From NCBI GenBank assembly GCA_051294375.1, contig CM119271.1, positions 12,377,190 to 12,441,189 of the forward strand: a stretch of DNA of 64,000 bases, read 5' to 3'. A program made the position numbers and the translations under genes. Shown one piece after another: positions 40,944 to 53,249 of this stretch (positions are counted from its first letter, which is position 1; the number at the start of each line of letters is the position of its first letter). This stretch comes from Paraspadella gotoi. Taxonomy: Eukaryota > Chaetognatha. The notes below the pieces were generated by a model that was not told where the DNA came from, did not search any database, and saw only the letters and a list, made by a program, of their open reading frames with translations.

Positions 40944-41572
40944 NNNNNNNNNNNNNNNNNNNNNNNNNAAATACGTGAAAATCTGCAGGAACAACGCTTG
41001 TGACCATTCAACTTTTCACATCATGGCGCGGACAGGCCCGAAAAAAAACGGCTGGGGGGGAAATATCAGTTTTTTTTTTCTTGCAACAAACAACTTGTCA
41101 AGGGAACAAAATACAAACCTTCCTGCTAGAGAACTACATACTTAACATGAGAGTAGCTAAACTGAACCAATCGGAATTCCCAGAACTAACCCGAATCGTC
41201 TCTACAATATCTTTTCTGCTCAACTTAGTCATTCCCATAAAGTCGGAAGAGCCGCAAATTTAAAAATCAACAACTAATTGGGTCCACCGAACGAATTTAT
41301 CGTCAGGGAGATCTTAAGTTCCAATCTTTTACTCTTGATTGGATTGATGGTGAGTAGACAAGACGCAAGACTATTTTAAGATCATCGTTAATATACAGTG
41401 TGAAATAAATATTATTTATCGTGAAATAATTTACAGAAATCCAATATAAAATATATATTAACCAACAACAACCAAACAAAAAACAACCCCAAATATAAAA
41501 CTGAAAAATTAATTCGGGACAGAATAACAAACTTAAAACAAGAGGAACAACAAAAAACAAATCTTTTCTTAC

Positions 41573-41766
41573 CTACAGTCATCCGGGGCGCCGGCCGTCA
41601 CAGATACTAGCCGGAAAACCGCGGACAGGCGTCGTTCCTACGGAAAACACGCGCGCCGGATTTCGTCGGTGTACGCAAACACTAAGCAAGGCCCGGCGAC
41701 GACGACGGAACGCCAGACGAAGCGATGAATCCGCAGGCGACGACGCGGATGCTAGAAAATGTGATA
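41573..41766 (-). pseudogene. RYK transmembrane exon, copy 3 (degraded)
   Basis: 194 bases, matching copies 1 and 2 with many indels. It shares with copy 2 a segment (CTAGTATCTGTGACG) absent from copy 1. Donor GACTGTAG|GTAAGA is intact. Confidence 0.65.
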
Positions 41767-42954
41767 CTCGTAGATTGAAAGGAGGAGAGACGACGATGGA
41801 TATGTCATCTCCCAAATCCTCCCGCCCCGGGGGTGGCCTCTAGGGGTTGCCACCAGGGGCAGGGGGGGAAAACATATTATCCATGCCGCCGACAAAAACG
41901 GGTGGGAGCACGCAACAGAGATGGTCAAATTCGTGAAGCTCGCGCCCCCTTCGATTGCCTTTAGTTGTGTGGCCGGCCCTGGTGGGAATGATTCCCCACT
42001 TTCTGCTGCATTAACCGAACTTTGCGTTTCACCCATCCGATACGTATCCTGGCCGGTTTCAGTCATATTAGGGGCCTCCGCGGTTTCCTCTCCTTGTAAC
42101 TGTCTGATCGGCTCAACGCCCCCCTGGGTGCCAAACAAGATCGGGTGCCCCCTGGTGCGGTAAACCCCTCTGCGCGGGTACGCATCAAACGTGCTTTCCA
42201 GACGGGCCTCTCGTGGCTTTTTTCCTTTTTCCTTATCAACCTTTTCCCGACAGTGACACCTTGAGATAATTTTATCATGTAATTTTGTTAGTGGCGTCTA
42301 TGAGACGAATCAGGCTGTCGAGGAAAACTCTATCATTGCCTACTGTAATGGCGAAAGACCTACTGTAATATGTACTGCACACCGAGGGAGGGTAATATCT
42401 TATAAACGCTACATCCCCTGGGTGGCAAATTGTTTACATCTGTTCTCCTTTCTTTATTCTCGTCTCTCTCTTTTTTCGGCTTCCCCTTTCTTCCCTCGCG
42501 CGCCCTTTTGGTCGGGGGCTTCTCCTCTCGGTCTCTCTCTTTTCTTTTCTACTCTTTCTCGTTCTCAAAAAAAAGTTATATTTAACTTTTGACTGCTTCA
42601 GCACGGGAACTTTAAAAAACACTCACCAAACAGCGAGACAAAAACAACCAATAACTATTCCATCACCCGCGGGCGGCGTGGGGCGCCCCCGCCCGAGCAC
42701 TCCCCGGGGGGGGGCGGGGGGAACAACATTGGCTGCAAGGCTATTGACATATTGGGCATGGGCCCGAAAAATGGCAAAAAAAAACATAAATGTTTTAAAA
42801 ACGACAGGAAATCACCACTTCACCCCGCATGCAAAATGGGGGGGGTATAAAAAAAAACATCCTGTCAATCACGAGAGAAAGGATAGGCGCAAATCAAATT
42901 TGAGGGAGTGCACGGCGACCAAAAAACGTGGAAACATTAGGGACTCTTGTTTTT

Positions 42955-43345
42955 AGAATAAATAATTAGAATTAGCACATTATTAATTACTTAGAGACTT
43001 AAATTTACGTAGAGTTAGTATTATTTAAACAACTATCACAGTTTATTATTATTTTACATTATTAATACCACAGTTAAAATACTTAATTTCTTAACCTTCT
43101 TAGAATCTTACATCCAAATTCCGAATCCCATTAAAATTATTTATTAATTATAAAAACTGGTTCAAGACCAGGCATTCAAACCAGCGAGCCTTGCGGCCAT
43201 ATGCGGAATCCTTTTAACCACTTGGCGCATATGAACCATGTTGTAATAATAAGAATTGACTCATTCATTTTTTAGATGAATCACGGATCTTAAGTAATTG
43301 GCCTTTGTGTTTATCATCGAATGCAATCAAACTCCAATATCTCTG
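42955..43345 (-). mobile_element. tRNA-derived SINE, copy 2 (noisy)
   Basis: Same order of box A, box B and AT-rich tail as copy 1, with extra single-base insertions. Part of the duplicated block, so not an independent genomic copy. Confidence 0.7.
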
Positions 43346-43379
43346 CTGCACTCCAAGACTCGCTGAGACCTCCAACGAG

Positions 43380-43720
43380 TGCCAGTACAAAGCCTACCCG
43401 TACGCTTTACTCATACGTCTATTACGTATACGACAATATGCAGAGGAAGGTGTGGCTTGCAGAAGCCTCGCGGGGCTCTTACTCGTGACTCCAGACCTGC
43501 TCTCTTAGCCGTGGCAGTCAGTCCATATACACAAATCCGCAGATCTGGTTGATACATTGGAAAGACGGTCAATAGTCACAAGCCTCGTAAGCCCGGGTCC
43601 TACGGGGTCAGACTGATGCGTCGGGAATTGACGCCGTCAAGCGCCCCGCACGCACTTCCCCTCAACTCCACGTTCGCTTCTCCCTACACGGAGGCGACCT
43701 GGGGCGAACTCCGGTGAATG
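43380..43720 (+). mobile_element. Ty3/gypsy integrase remnant, second copy extending past the gap
   Basis: Noisy match to 40768-40943. It then continues where the first copy is cut by Ns; this part reads DASGIDAVKRPARTSPQLHV and RFSLHGGDLG, a typical hydrophilic integrase tail after LKPAY. Frame broken by indels. Confidence 0.5.
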
Positions 43721-43921
43721 CTTCCGATCAAATAATCCAGAAAAACTCAACCGCTCCTTCCACTCCCCTCCCAATTCCCTATCCCCAGCTCAGCTTCCTC
43801 TACCTTACCCGACTCCTCCCCAGCCCAAATGTACGACATCCCTAATCGATTTTTCCACCGTTAAACATTCAAAATACAACAAACGCACGGCAAAAATGTC
43901 AACCAAAAACCATAAAACAAA

Positions 43922-44237
43922 ATGCGGTTATCGTTGATATTCCTAGAAATGGAAGACGCTTACGCGAAGTCAATAACAACGCCTAGAACGAATGCCAGAG
44001 GTCCAATCAACAAAATCCGCATCGTCGCATCAATCCCCACTCCCTGCCCCATCCCCCACTTCCCCTATTCGCCCTACTACCTTCTCAAGAACAACGGCCA
44101 ATAATTTTTCCTATCGAGCGAATAAATTCCTTCGCGCGAATCAAATAAACAATTCAACTCGCCATTCTTATGCTCCCGTTTTGAAGCGGATGCTCCAGCA
44201 GCTCGTCGACAAGGATTTAAAAACTACCTTCGATTGA
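43922..44237 (+). other. C-rich stretch with short overlapping frames, unidentified
   Basis: Two + strand frames (43922-44104 and 43992-44237) of 60 and 81 residues. The second ends RHSYAPVLKRMLQQLVDKD. Pro/Ser/Thr-rich and not recognised. It follows the integrase remnant, so it may be retroelement 3' sequence. Confidence 0.25.
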
Positions 44238-44604
44238 ACGGGTCAGTCACATTTTAATTATCTCCTCTTTTCCAAAAACTTTAATTTACTTTAGAAAATC
44301 ATTTTTCTATTTTCTCCTTTATCAAATTTTTCATTTTTTTATCGATTATTTCAAAACGTTATAGTAATATCAAATTACTACCTAATTCATTTTTAATTCA
44401 TTAACTATCGACTACAAATTGATTCAATCCGTTAAATTCGACAACCAACAAACTTTAACTCGTCATTAGTAAAATCTTACTATTTCACAAAGCTGATTTT
44501 AAAATCAAATCAATTTCCCTTTTCCGATCGTTTTTAAAGAAACTATTTATTTTAAAATTTTAATTTTTTTGCCGCTTTTATCTGAGGGGGGTGTGGATTA
44601 TATC

Positions 44605-44913
44605 CCTGGGACATTAATTAAATTACTTATTTAGTAGTATTATTAAACCGAATCACATTTATTATTACTTTAATTATTTAATAACAGTCACAGTATTAAT
44701 TCTTAACCTTACATCGATTTTAAATCCATTAGAAATTATTTATTAATTATAATTAACTGTCCAAGACCAGGATTCGGACCAGCAACCTTGCCAGCCTTAT
44801 CAGAATCCTTTAACCACTTGGCCATTGAACCATAAGATAATAGATTCATCCTTTTAGATAAATCAGGAGCTTAGTAATTGTCCTTTTGTTTATCATCAAT
44901 CATCAAACTCCAA
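44605..44913 (-). mobile_element. tRNA-derived SINE, copy 3 (independent, diverged)
   Basis: Shares the core and tail of copy 1 with substitutions rather than single-base insertions, and ends at CATCAAACTCCAA where its right flank diverges. Box A TGGCCAAGTGG and box B GGTCCGAATCC are preserved on the - strand. It supports a real dispersed family. Confidence 0.8.
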
Positions 44914-45049
44914 GCGGCGTTCATATCAACCAAGTTGGATCCATCTGGTGATCAAATATGATTGACTGTTTCCTTTAGAGTTGATTCGGTTATTTATTTC
45001 ACTACTCATGCTCTCCACCTCGTGCCAGGGTGATCACCTTGTTTCCTAC

Positions 45050-45897
45050 NNNNNNNNNNNNNNNNNNNNNNNNNNNNNNNNNNNNNNNNNNNNNNNNNNN
45101 NNNNNNNNNNNNNNNNNNNNNNNNNNNNNNNNNNNNNNNNNNNNNNNNNNNNNNNNNNNNNNNNNNNNNNNNNNNNNNNNNNNNNNNNNNNNNNNNNNNN
45201 NNNNNNNNNNNNNNNNNNNNNNNNNNNNNNNNNNNNNNNNNNNNNNNNNNNNNNNNNNNNNNNNNNNNNNNNNNNNNNNNNNNNNNNNNNNNNNNNNNNN
45301 NNNNNNNNNNNNNNNNNNNNNNNNNNNNNNNNNNNNNNNNNNNNNNNNNNNNNNNNNNNNNNNNNNNNNNNNNNNNNNNNNNNNNNNNNNNNNNNNNNNN
45401 NNNNNNNNNNNNNNNNNNNNNNNNNNNNNNNNNNNNNNNNNNNNNNNNNNNNNNNNNNNNNNNNNNNNNNNNNNNNNNNNNNNNNNNNNNNNNNNNNNNN
45501 NNNNNNNNNNNNNNNNNNNNNNNNNNNNNNNNNNNNNNNNNNNNNNNNNNNNNNNNNNNNNNNNNNNNNNNNNNNNNNNNNNNNNNNNNNNNNNNNNNNN
45601 NNNNNNNNNNNNNNNNNNNNNNNNNNNNNNNNNNNNNNNNNNNNNNNNNNNNNNNNNNNNNNNNNNNNNNNNNNNNNNNNNNNNNNNNNNNNNNNNNNNN
45701 NNNNNNNNNNNNNNNNNNNNNNNNNNNNNNNNNNNNNNNNNNNNNNNNNNNNNNNNNNNNNNNNNNNNNNNNNNNNNNNNNNNNNNNNNNNNNNNNNNNN
45801 NNNNNNNNNNNNNNNNNNNNNNNNNNNNNNNNNNNNNNNNNNNNNNNNNNNNNNNNNNNNNNNNNNNNNNNNNNNNNNNNNNNNNNNNNNNNNNNNN
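45050..45897. other. Assembly gap, 848 N
   Basis: An N run of exactly the same length as the gap at 23859-24706, so its size is probably an estimate or default. Confidence 0.99.
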
Positions 45898-45974
45898 CAT
45901 TAGGTAAAAAAAACTGAAATTATAGACTACATTGCGTCTTTCTTCGATAAGGAAAAAGGAAAAATGTAAGAACT

Positions 45975-46049
45975 AATATTTGGCGGATTTTTCATAGGAT
46001 GGAAATTAAAAAATGGGTTCAAGATGGAAATCCCATCTGCTGAGCGGCT

Positions 46050-46080
<31 letters not shown>

Positions 46081-46450
46081 NNNNNNNNNNNNNNNNNNNN
46101 NNNNNGATCTAACATGCCGGTGGGTGATGGGAGGGGGGTGTTTTTATTTTTCTGTCTTTTTCTTTTTTCTTTCTTTTTTATCTTTCGCAGATAGGATAAA
46201 AGAAGGAAAAAAAAAAATAAAATCAAAAAAAATAAAAAAAAAAATGCTCTCCGTGAATGTGTAGGAAAACTAATTATGTGGCGGATTTTTCATACGGATG
46301 GAAATATTAAAAAAAAAAAAACAAAAAAAAAAAAAAAAGAAAAAATAAAAAAGAAAATGTTACAAGATGGAACAATCCATCTGCTGAGGCGCTTAGGAAG
46401 AGAGGAAGAAGAGGGAGAGAGAGAGAGAGAGAGGAGAGAGAAAAGGAGAG
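45975..46450. repeat. Local duplication of a GGCGGATTTTTCATA unit
   Basis: TTGGCGGATTTTTCATAGGA at 45980 recurs as GTGGCGGATTTTTCATACGG at 46279. Both are followed by A-rich sequence, CAAGATGGAA, CCATCTGCTGAG and a GA tract. A 25-N gap lies between. Probably an unmerged copy. Confidence 0.75.
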
Positions 46451-46879
46451 ATAAGGAGAGGAGAAGAGAGAGAGGGAGAGGTTGCTCATTTATAAATTTT
46501 TCCTTTCATTATTCATCATTTATTCAGCCGAAAATATATATTATCCTCATCTCTCTTCCCCTCTCTCTCTCTCTCTCTTCTTCTCTCTCTCTCTCTGTCT
46601 CTCTCTCTCTCTCTCTTCACCCTCCCCTGTTTCAAATTCCATTTTGAGATTTGTTTTTTTATAAGACTCGTAAACGCAGTTCGATTTCCATTTTTACCTT
46701 TCCTTCCTCTTATCTTTATTTCTTCTTTCTATCCTTTTTGCTTTAATTCTCTTTCTTTCTTTCTTCTTATCTTTCTTTCTTTTTTCTATCATTTTGCTTT
46801 CTTTAATTCTCTCTCTTTCCTCTTATTTTTCTTTCTTCTTCCTATCTTTCTCTTTTCATTATTTCTCTCTCTTTCTTCT

Positions 46880-47560
46880 TATCTTTCTATCTTTTTGCTT
46901 TTTTTAACTCTCCTCTTATCTTTCTTTCTTCTTCCTATTTTTCTTTCCTCTATCTCTCTTCCTTTTTGTTTTCTTAAATTTCTCTACTTTTTCCATTTAT
47001 TCTTCATTCTCCATTTTTCATTTCTGACGATGAATTTTCAATTCTTCATTTCTCCTTCATTCTCCAATTTGAATTCCTCATTCTACATTTTTCATTCCTC
47101 ATTTTACATTTTTCATTTTTCATTCATCATTCTACATTTTTCATTCCTCATTATGCATTCTCAACATTTTATTTTCAATTTTTCTTCTTCCTCAATCTTC
47201 ATTCCTGATTCTTTATCAGTCATTCATTATATATCATTCATCACTATTCATTCTCTACTCTTAATTTACATTCTTCATTCTTCAATCTTCATTCTATATT
47301 TTTCTTTCTGATTTTCATTTCTCATTCTTACCTTTTTATTCTACATTCTCCATACATTTATTGATCATTCTACAGTCTTCATTTTTCATTATTCATCAAC
47401 CATTTTTCATTTTGCCTTTCATTCTTCATTTTTCGCTTGCTTTCATTCCACTTTTTTTAGTTTCCGTAATCATTTTCATTCACTATTTTTCTTTTTTTTG
47501 GGAATTCTTGTCTTTTTCACTTTTTAAATTCTTGATACTCTCTCTCTCTCTCTCTCCTGC
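46880..47560. repeat. Degenerate (TTCATTCTTCATTT)n-like pyrimidine repeat
   Basis: About 650 bases built from TTCATT, TACATT and TTTCATTC words. Open in several frames only because of its composition. Confidence 0.7.
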
Positions 47561-47699
47561 ATCCAACTCCTCTCTTCACTCTTACTCTTGATCTCTCACG
47601 AGTCTTTGTCGTTCACTTCTCGTCTCGTGCTCTCTGACTCTATCATCTCGTCATTCATCTCGTCTCTCTTCGATCCCGCTACCGCATCTTCTCCGCCGA

Positions 47700-49480
47700 A
47701 AAACTCTGCAGATCGCGCGCAATCTTTTTCTTAGTGGGACAATGTTGCTAATCTAGTGTTTCAAAAAAACTTCTATATTTAATGCGCGAAGAGACAGAAA
47801 TACAACATGCATTTTTGAACTTGTTTTCTCTCTCATTTTAGTGTGCGCGTATTTTTCTCTTTTTTTCCAAAAGTGTAACGTGATGTTGTGGTGGTTAACC
47901 GCTAGAGCATTCTGCGTCGATTTGTTCTCTATTTAGAGAGCCGCTGATGGTCGGTTCCTCTGCCAGATGGACATGGAAATCTGGCGGCTTGTATTATACG
48001 CGTGCGCCGTGCCAGTCTGTGTCCTTGGTCAGTTTTGAGAGCGACGAGGTTTGTGTCTCTGGCGCCGGAGAAAAACCGTCTATGAGACTTCATGTATCGG
48101 TCGGATCGGTTCTCCTTATGAAGATTGTGGGTACGAAGTACCAAGTAGATTATCTTGAAGAACTTAATACGCACTATTCATCACATGTCATAACTTTTAG
48201 ATTTATGTATAGTTCAATCAGTTTAATTAATTGTGCGTCTTTGAATGACTGCACATATAGTAAAGAAATATGGTACTACTGCAGCTAAAAGAATGGTTAT
48301 GAGAATTACTATGTATATGATTTTTACGTTGAGTGTTAGAATCTGATAGATTACATGGTACGAGATCTAGACGTAGTAATTGGCAGATGAGATAAACTGC
48401 TGAATACAATACAATTGTTTAGAGATTGCGCACATTTCCTTACGCGGACTTGGGAACACGATTGGAGCATCCTTTTATATTAAATTTCTCTATTGTTGGA
48501 ACTCATCAATAACCGTAACGCCATTAGTAGGTATTAATTGAAGTTAGTTGTAAATTCAGTTGACAGTTATAAGGACAATCGAAATAGCAATCAGCGTAGA
48601 TGCCCATTGAAAGAGCTGTGGAAGAGCCATTTGGAAGAGCTGTGGAAGCCTCAAAAGCTACAAAATATAACAATTTATTAATACTAAATTCCACTATTTA
48701 ATAATTTTCAGTAAATCAATCAATTACCTTATGGTCAGCAGTGGCAATCTCTTCAAAAACTAAAACGTTGCCCTTTCGTTTTATACAAAGACTAAATTTA
48801 ATGGACGCAATGAGAAGAGAGATCTTCTTAAAAATTATTGAGAATTCAATCATTAACTACTATTGGTAGAGAATTCGACCAAATGAGAGTAAAGATAATA
48901 TAAAATCATTAAAGTTGAAGACTAAAACCAATTGACGTGATTCAGATATTCACGAAGAGAATTTGTTTTGGAAATTAAAATCATTTCTAACAACAATGCA
49001 TGTCATAATGTGTTTTACTTTTATGAAACTTTAATCAAATATTTAAAATCGAAAAATATTATGCAAATGATATTTCAAAATCAGTCTTCGAAGAAACAAA
49101 TGAACTTAGGAGGCGCGATACATTCGAGTTACCCTTCCTAGTTATTGTTTTCTCTTTTTTTTCTTGCGTTTCCATTGTAAATTCCAATGATGTCCCATTG
49201 CAACTGCAACGGAATAATTACCATCAGCGCCATCCTTCTTTGAATGGAGCGCAACGGATTTTCTTCCCCAGCGCCGACAAGTTTACGCGGCTTTATGTAA
49301 ATCTAATGTAAATTTAACGTAAAAACGAGACATTTTTTTTTTAGGCGCACGATTAGTCACGGCTCAAGCGCCTCTTAACCCGTGGCAGTTTGAAAATGGT
49401 TTTCAAAAAAAAATGTTAAGCTTTTGGTATGACACGCATTATACGACAGTAGATTCGTTAAAAATAAAATGAGTTGGATA
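47700..49480. other. Unassigned, mostly AT-rich sequence
   Basis: No gene recognised. A 113-residue + strand frame at 47947-48288 has no splice context or known motif. GGAAGAGCTGTGGAAG-type words repeat at about 48618-48648. Confidence 0.5.
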
Positions 49481-49695
49481 TAAAAATGATAAAAGCTTCT
49501 TTGTCGTCGTCGTCGTTGTTGTCGTCGTTGGACAAGATGGGTACAAGTGGCTTCGGCATAAGTTGTAAACGACGACATTGATGAAGAAAAATCGAAAATT
49601 AATTGAGATTTTTTTCTTTTTAAATCAATTATGCTGTTATTTTTCATCACCGCATTTGAACCACAATCACAATCAGGCTTCCTTTTTACTATTCG

Positions 49696-49807
<112 letters not shown>

Positions 49808-49844
49808 TGATCTCGTGATGAAAAAGATCTTCGTCTCGTCATGA

Positions 49845-50250
49845 TTCTCCTGACGCCGCCTGACGCCGCCCGACGCCGACTAACGCCGGCCGAAGCCCGA
49901 CGCCGTTAGGCGCCTCTGGTGGCCGGAAGTCAAAAATGAGGCCCCAGGCGGCGCTTGAGGGACCCGGCGTCAAAAAAGCTACATCAGCGGCGGCGGCGGC
50001 GGCGGCGGCGGAAGACGTTTGCGAAGAACTTCGTCGATTTTCGCGACGCTATGCGGCGCCCATTTTAAAAGCTACGCCGCTTTTTTAAAAGCGGCGCCCA
50101 TCTCCCGCGAATCGATTCTCGAATTGAGGCGTCTTGGCGGCGTCGTGGCGGCGTCGTTTCGGACCTCGAGGCGCAAACGTCGTCGGCGTCGTTTTCACAA
50201 AATGACGCCGCGCCCCTTTTTAAAAGCGGCGTCGCCCCGTGAGGAATTGA
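49845..50250. other. CpG-rich block with (GCG)n and CGCCGC-TTTTAAAA hairpins
   Basis: GC-rich island with GACGCCG words, a (GGC)n run at about 49987-50010, and a perfect 10-base inverted repeat CGCCGCTTTT / AAAAGCGGCG around TT. A 50-codon + strand frame from ATG 49936 (MRPQAALEG, then poly-Ala, then EDVCEELRRFSRRYAAPILK) stays open. A promoter or 5' exon is possible but unproven. Confidence 0.4.
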
Positions 50251-50479
50251 AACTTTTTCTCTCTCTCTCTCTAGATAACTCTCTCTCTCTCTCTCNNNNN
50301 NNNNNNNNNNNNNNNNNNNNTCTCAGTCTCTTTTCTCCATACTCTCGCTGTCGTCTCTCTCCTTTCGTCTTCTCCTCTCTCTATCTCCTTCGTCTCTCTT
50401 TCTCTCTCTCTTCTCTTCTCTCTCTCTCAATCTCGTCTCATCTCTCTCTCTCATCCTCTCCTCTCACCTCTCTCTCTAC

Positions 50480-50900
50480 TCTCTCTCTCTTCGAGAAACG
50501 AGCGTCTCCTATTTTTCGAGGCCCGCGTGCTAAAAAAATTTAACGGAAGATCAAAAAGAACTTTTTTTCCCTCCTTCATTCTCTTATGGTCATTCATTAT
50601 CTCATTCATATCATGTCTACGCGTATTCATTACAAGTCATATCATATGTCATTCATTCATATCTATCAATTCATTCATTTGCATTTTCTATTGTTATTAT
50701 ATTCTTTTTTCTTCTTTCTGTCTTTCTTTTTTTACTTTCTTTCGGGCGTTTGAGGTTTTTATTATAAGCGAGAAGCGGTGATGATGGAAGAGAGAAAGAA
50801 GTCGTTGAGATGGCTCTCTCTCTCTTTCGAGAAACGACCTCTCCTATTTTTCGAGGCCGCGTCTAAAAAAAAATTACGGAAGATCAAAAAAAGTTTTTTT
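50480..50900. repeat. Local duplication around TCGAGAAACGA...TATTTTTCGAGGC
   Basis: The segment at about 50488-50575 recurs at about 50828-50910 (CTCCTATTTTTCGAGGC, GGAAGATCAAAAA). The second is followed by an (ATTC)n run. Confidence 0.8.
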
Positions 50901-50914
50901 TCTCCCCTTCCTTT

Positions 50915-51005
50915 CATTCATTCATTCATTCATTCATTCATTCATTCATTCATTCATTCATTCATTCATTCATTCATTCATTCATTCATTCATTCATTCA
51001 TTCAT
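50915..51005. repeat. (ATTC)n microsatellite
   Basis: About 22 units of ATTC. Confidence 0.97.
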
Positions 51006-51109
51006 TTTTGTTTTTATTTATTTATTTCTTTATTTCTTTCTTTCTTTTTTTCTTTCTTTCGGGCGTTTGAGGTTTTATTTAAAGCGAGACGGGATGAGGA
51101 AGGAGAAAG

Positions 51110-51353
51110 NNNNNNNNNNNNNNNNNNNNNNNNNNNNNNNNNNNNNNNNNNNNNNNNNNNNNNNNNNNNNNNNNNNNNNNNNNNNNNNNNNNNNNNNNNN
51201 NNNNNNNNNNNNNNNNNNNNNNNNNNNNNNNNNNNNNNNNNNNNNNNNNNNNNNNNNNNNNNNNNNNNNNNNNNNNNNNNNNNNNNNNNNNNNNNNNNNN
51301 NNNNNNNNNNNNNNNNNNNNNNNNNNNNNNNNNNNNNNNNNNNNNNNNNNNNN
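51110..51353. other. Assembly gap, 244 N
   Basis: An N run after the (ATTC)n region. Confidence 0.99.
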
Positions 51354-51359
51354 AAAAAA

Positions 51360-52590
51360 TTAACGAAGCAAATTGAAAAGATAAAGTAACTTTAAAAAAA
51401 AGAAGTAAATTCTTTAAAAAAAAGAAACAGAGGTAGGGTATTGCACAAAAATTTAAAAAAATACTGATTTTCTTCATTCTATGGTTTTAAACCTTATATT
51501 TGGCCTAACCAAGTGTACTTTAATCATTAATTCCAAGTTTGACTTTTAAATATTTGATTTACGCCAACTGATTTACGTCAATTTGGAGTAACGTTTCTGC
51601 CTCCTTACTGCTGTCAAGGATATTCAACCAACATTTTTGAAAACGCTTTTTTCTACTTAAGAATACATTGTAGTGCGATAAAATATTCTGCGGATCCGAT
51701 TCCATTCTTGGTTCTGATTCCATCTGCGGATGTGATGATATAGCGAGTTTTATATCAGTTCGGCTCGACCGAGGATATTCTTGCCGATTTTTCGACACGA
51801 ACGTTTCTCTATTCCGTTCGGACTTATCTTGCATTTAAACTCTAGCAACTTTGAAAAAAAAAAGCTTCATATAAACAATATGAAAAATTGGAAAACGGTT
51901 TTTTAAATTCAAGTTTTAGCAAATTTACAGAAACTCAATCTCTTAATACTTAATTAGTAACTAATAAGACTTTAAATGAATAAGACCTAATAAAGACTCT
52001 CACTAAAGATAAAAAAATCGTCCCAGAAAATTTTTTTTTCTTGCCTTCAACAGACAATTAGCAGGTTGTTCTGTAGTTGAAGGGATCAGCTCCGTTTCGC
52101 CGACAAGTCGGTAATTAAATCTTATTTAAAATTAGGCCGATAACCGTTGAGTCGTCTAGAAATCAGAGTAAAGTATAGGTAGAGCTCACTTTTACTTTTG
52201 CTCTTTTTTTTTTTAGTCGGATTTGCTTATCAGCAGATTCCGACTCCATAATTCACTTTGTCGGTCCGTCGGTCCGCCCCCTCAATCTTGTCGGGCATTC
52301 ACTTATATCACGTCAGAACATCGAATTATGATAAATTGCCTTTTCCCCATCTCGTCTCCCACCTCTTCTTCAGCTTTCCATCTCTTCTTTCATCTCTTCT
52401 CCCATCTTCCCATCTCTACTCCCACTTTTGACTTTGAAAAGAATAAAATTCTTCCCGCGTTTCGATCCTTTGATCTCCCGACTTAAAAAATTCCGCCATT
52501 TTTTTTTCTTTCTTTTTTTTCTTTCTTTTATTCTTCCATCTTTTTTCACTTAATCCCTTTACATCCCGGTATCATTCTTTTTCACTCACT
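51360..52590. other. Unassigned sequence
   Basis: No gene recognised. A 91-codon - strand frame (51834-51559, containing HPQMESEPRMESDPQNILSH) includes an imperfect internal repeat and has no clear splice signals. Confidence 0.4.
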
Positions 52591-52597
52591 CTCTCTC

Positions 52598-52641
<44 letters not shown>

Positions 52642-53124
52642 ATTTTTCGAAGTGCTAAAAGAATAAAAAAGTGCCATAAAAAATCGTTCTTCGTCCTTTC
52701 ATCATATTTTCTCTCTTCTTCCTTTTTTTTAAATGACTTTAGTACTTTTTTTCTTCGCGAATTTATTATATTTATTTCCTTTCCTTTTTAACTTTTAACT
52801 TATCCTTTCTTTTTATTTTATTTACTATTTTAAAATATTAAACTTGCGTCTTTTATTGACTTTTTTTAACGAGTAACATACAATACGTGCAAAAATTAAA
52901 TTGTACAATTCATTTTTTTTCTTCAAGCCTCGTTTCAAATCCTCATTTGCATATTACATATTTGCATATTTTTATAATAAAATAGAAAAAAAATTTTCTG
53001 CCATTTACAATTTAATATTATAATTCATAGTTATCACGCGCGAATGTTTAAAGATAGTTTCTCGGTATATTATCCTGCTATCTTCCGAGACAGACAGACA
53101 GACCAAAAAAAACCCTTTGCTCAC

Positions 53125-53212
53125 CTGTCCAAAGAGTCTCTTCCGACTCCTCGACCAGGTTTCCACACTGCGCTCTGTTGGTTTCCCGGAGAAGTCGACG
53201 AAAACGATTTGT
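53125..53212 (-). CDS. Candidate exon, possibly RYK ectodomain stalk
   Basis: Strong splice signals on the - strand: acceptor CTTCTCGCAG and donor ACAG|GTGAGC enclose 88 bases. In frame 1 it reads TNRFRRLLRETNRAQCGNLV and EESEETLWT plus one base. That end phase fits the RYK transmembrane exon, whose first two bases complete an Asp codon (...LWT-D-PPIFYIAVG). In frame 2 it reads IVFVDFSGKPTERSVETW. The order and strand fit RYK, but sequence similarity to the WIF-proximal stalk is weak and the distance (15 kb) is large. Confidence 0.4.
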
Positions 53213-53249
53213 CTGCGAGAAGAAAAGAAAAAAAATGAACATCGGGAGG

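Larger units (their letters stand above)
41196..43620. repeat. Third, most error-laden copy of the 38.8-40.9 kb block
   Basis: Contains in order a damaged transmembrane exon (41573-41766), the GC-rich element, the SINE and the integrase remnant, each with frequent insertions. 41880-42420 is largely different sequence. Confidence 0.8.

Noticed and set aside
47880-48000. TGGTTAACCGCTAGAGCAT... GGTTCCTCTGCC, considered as a tRNA or SINE head
   Set aside because: Box A lacks the required GG end, box B has an extra base, and no acceptor stem pairs.
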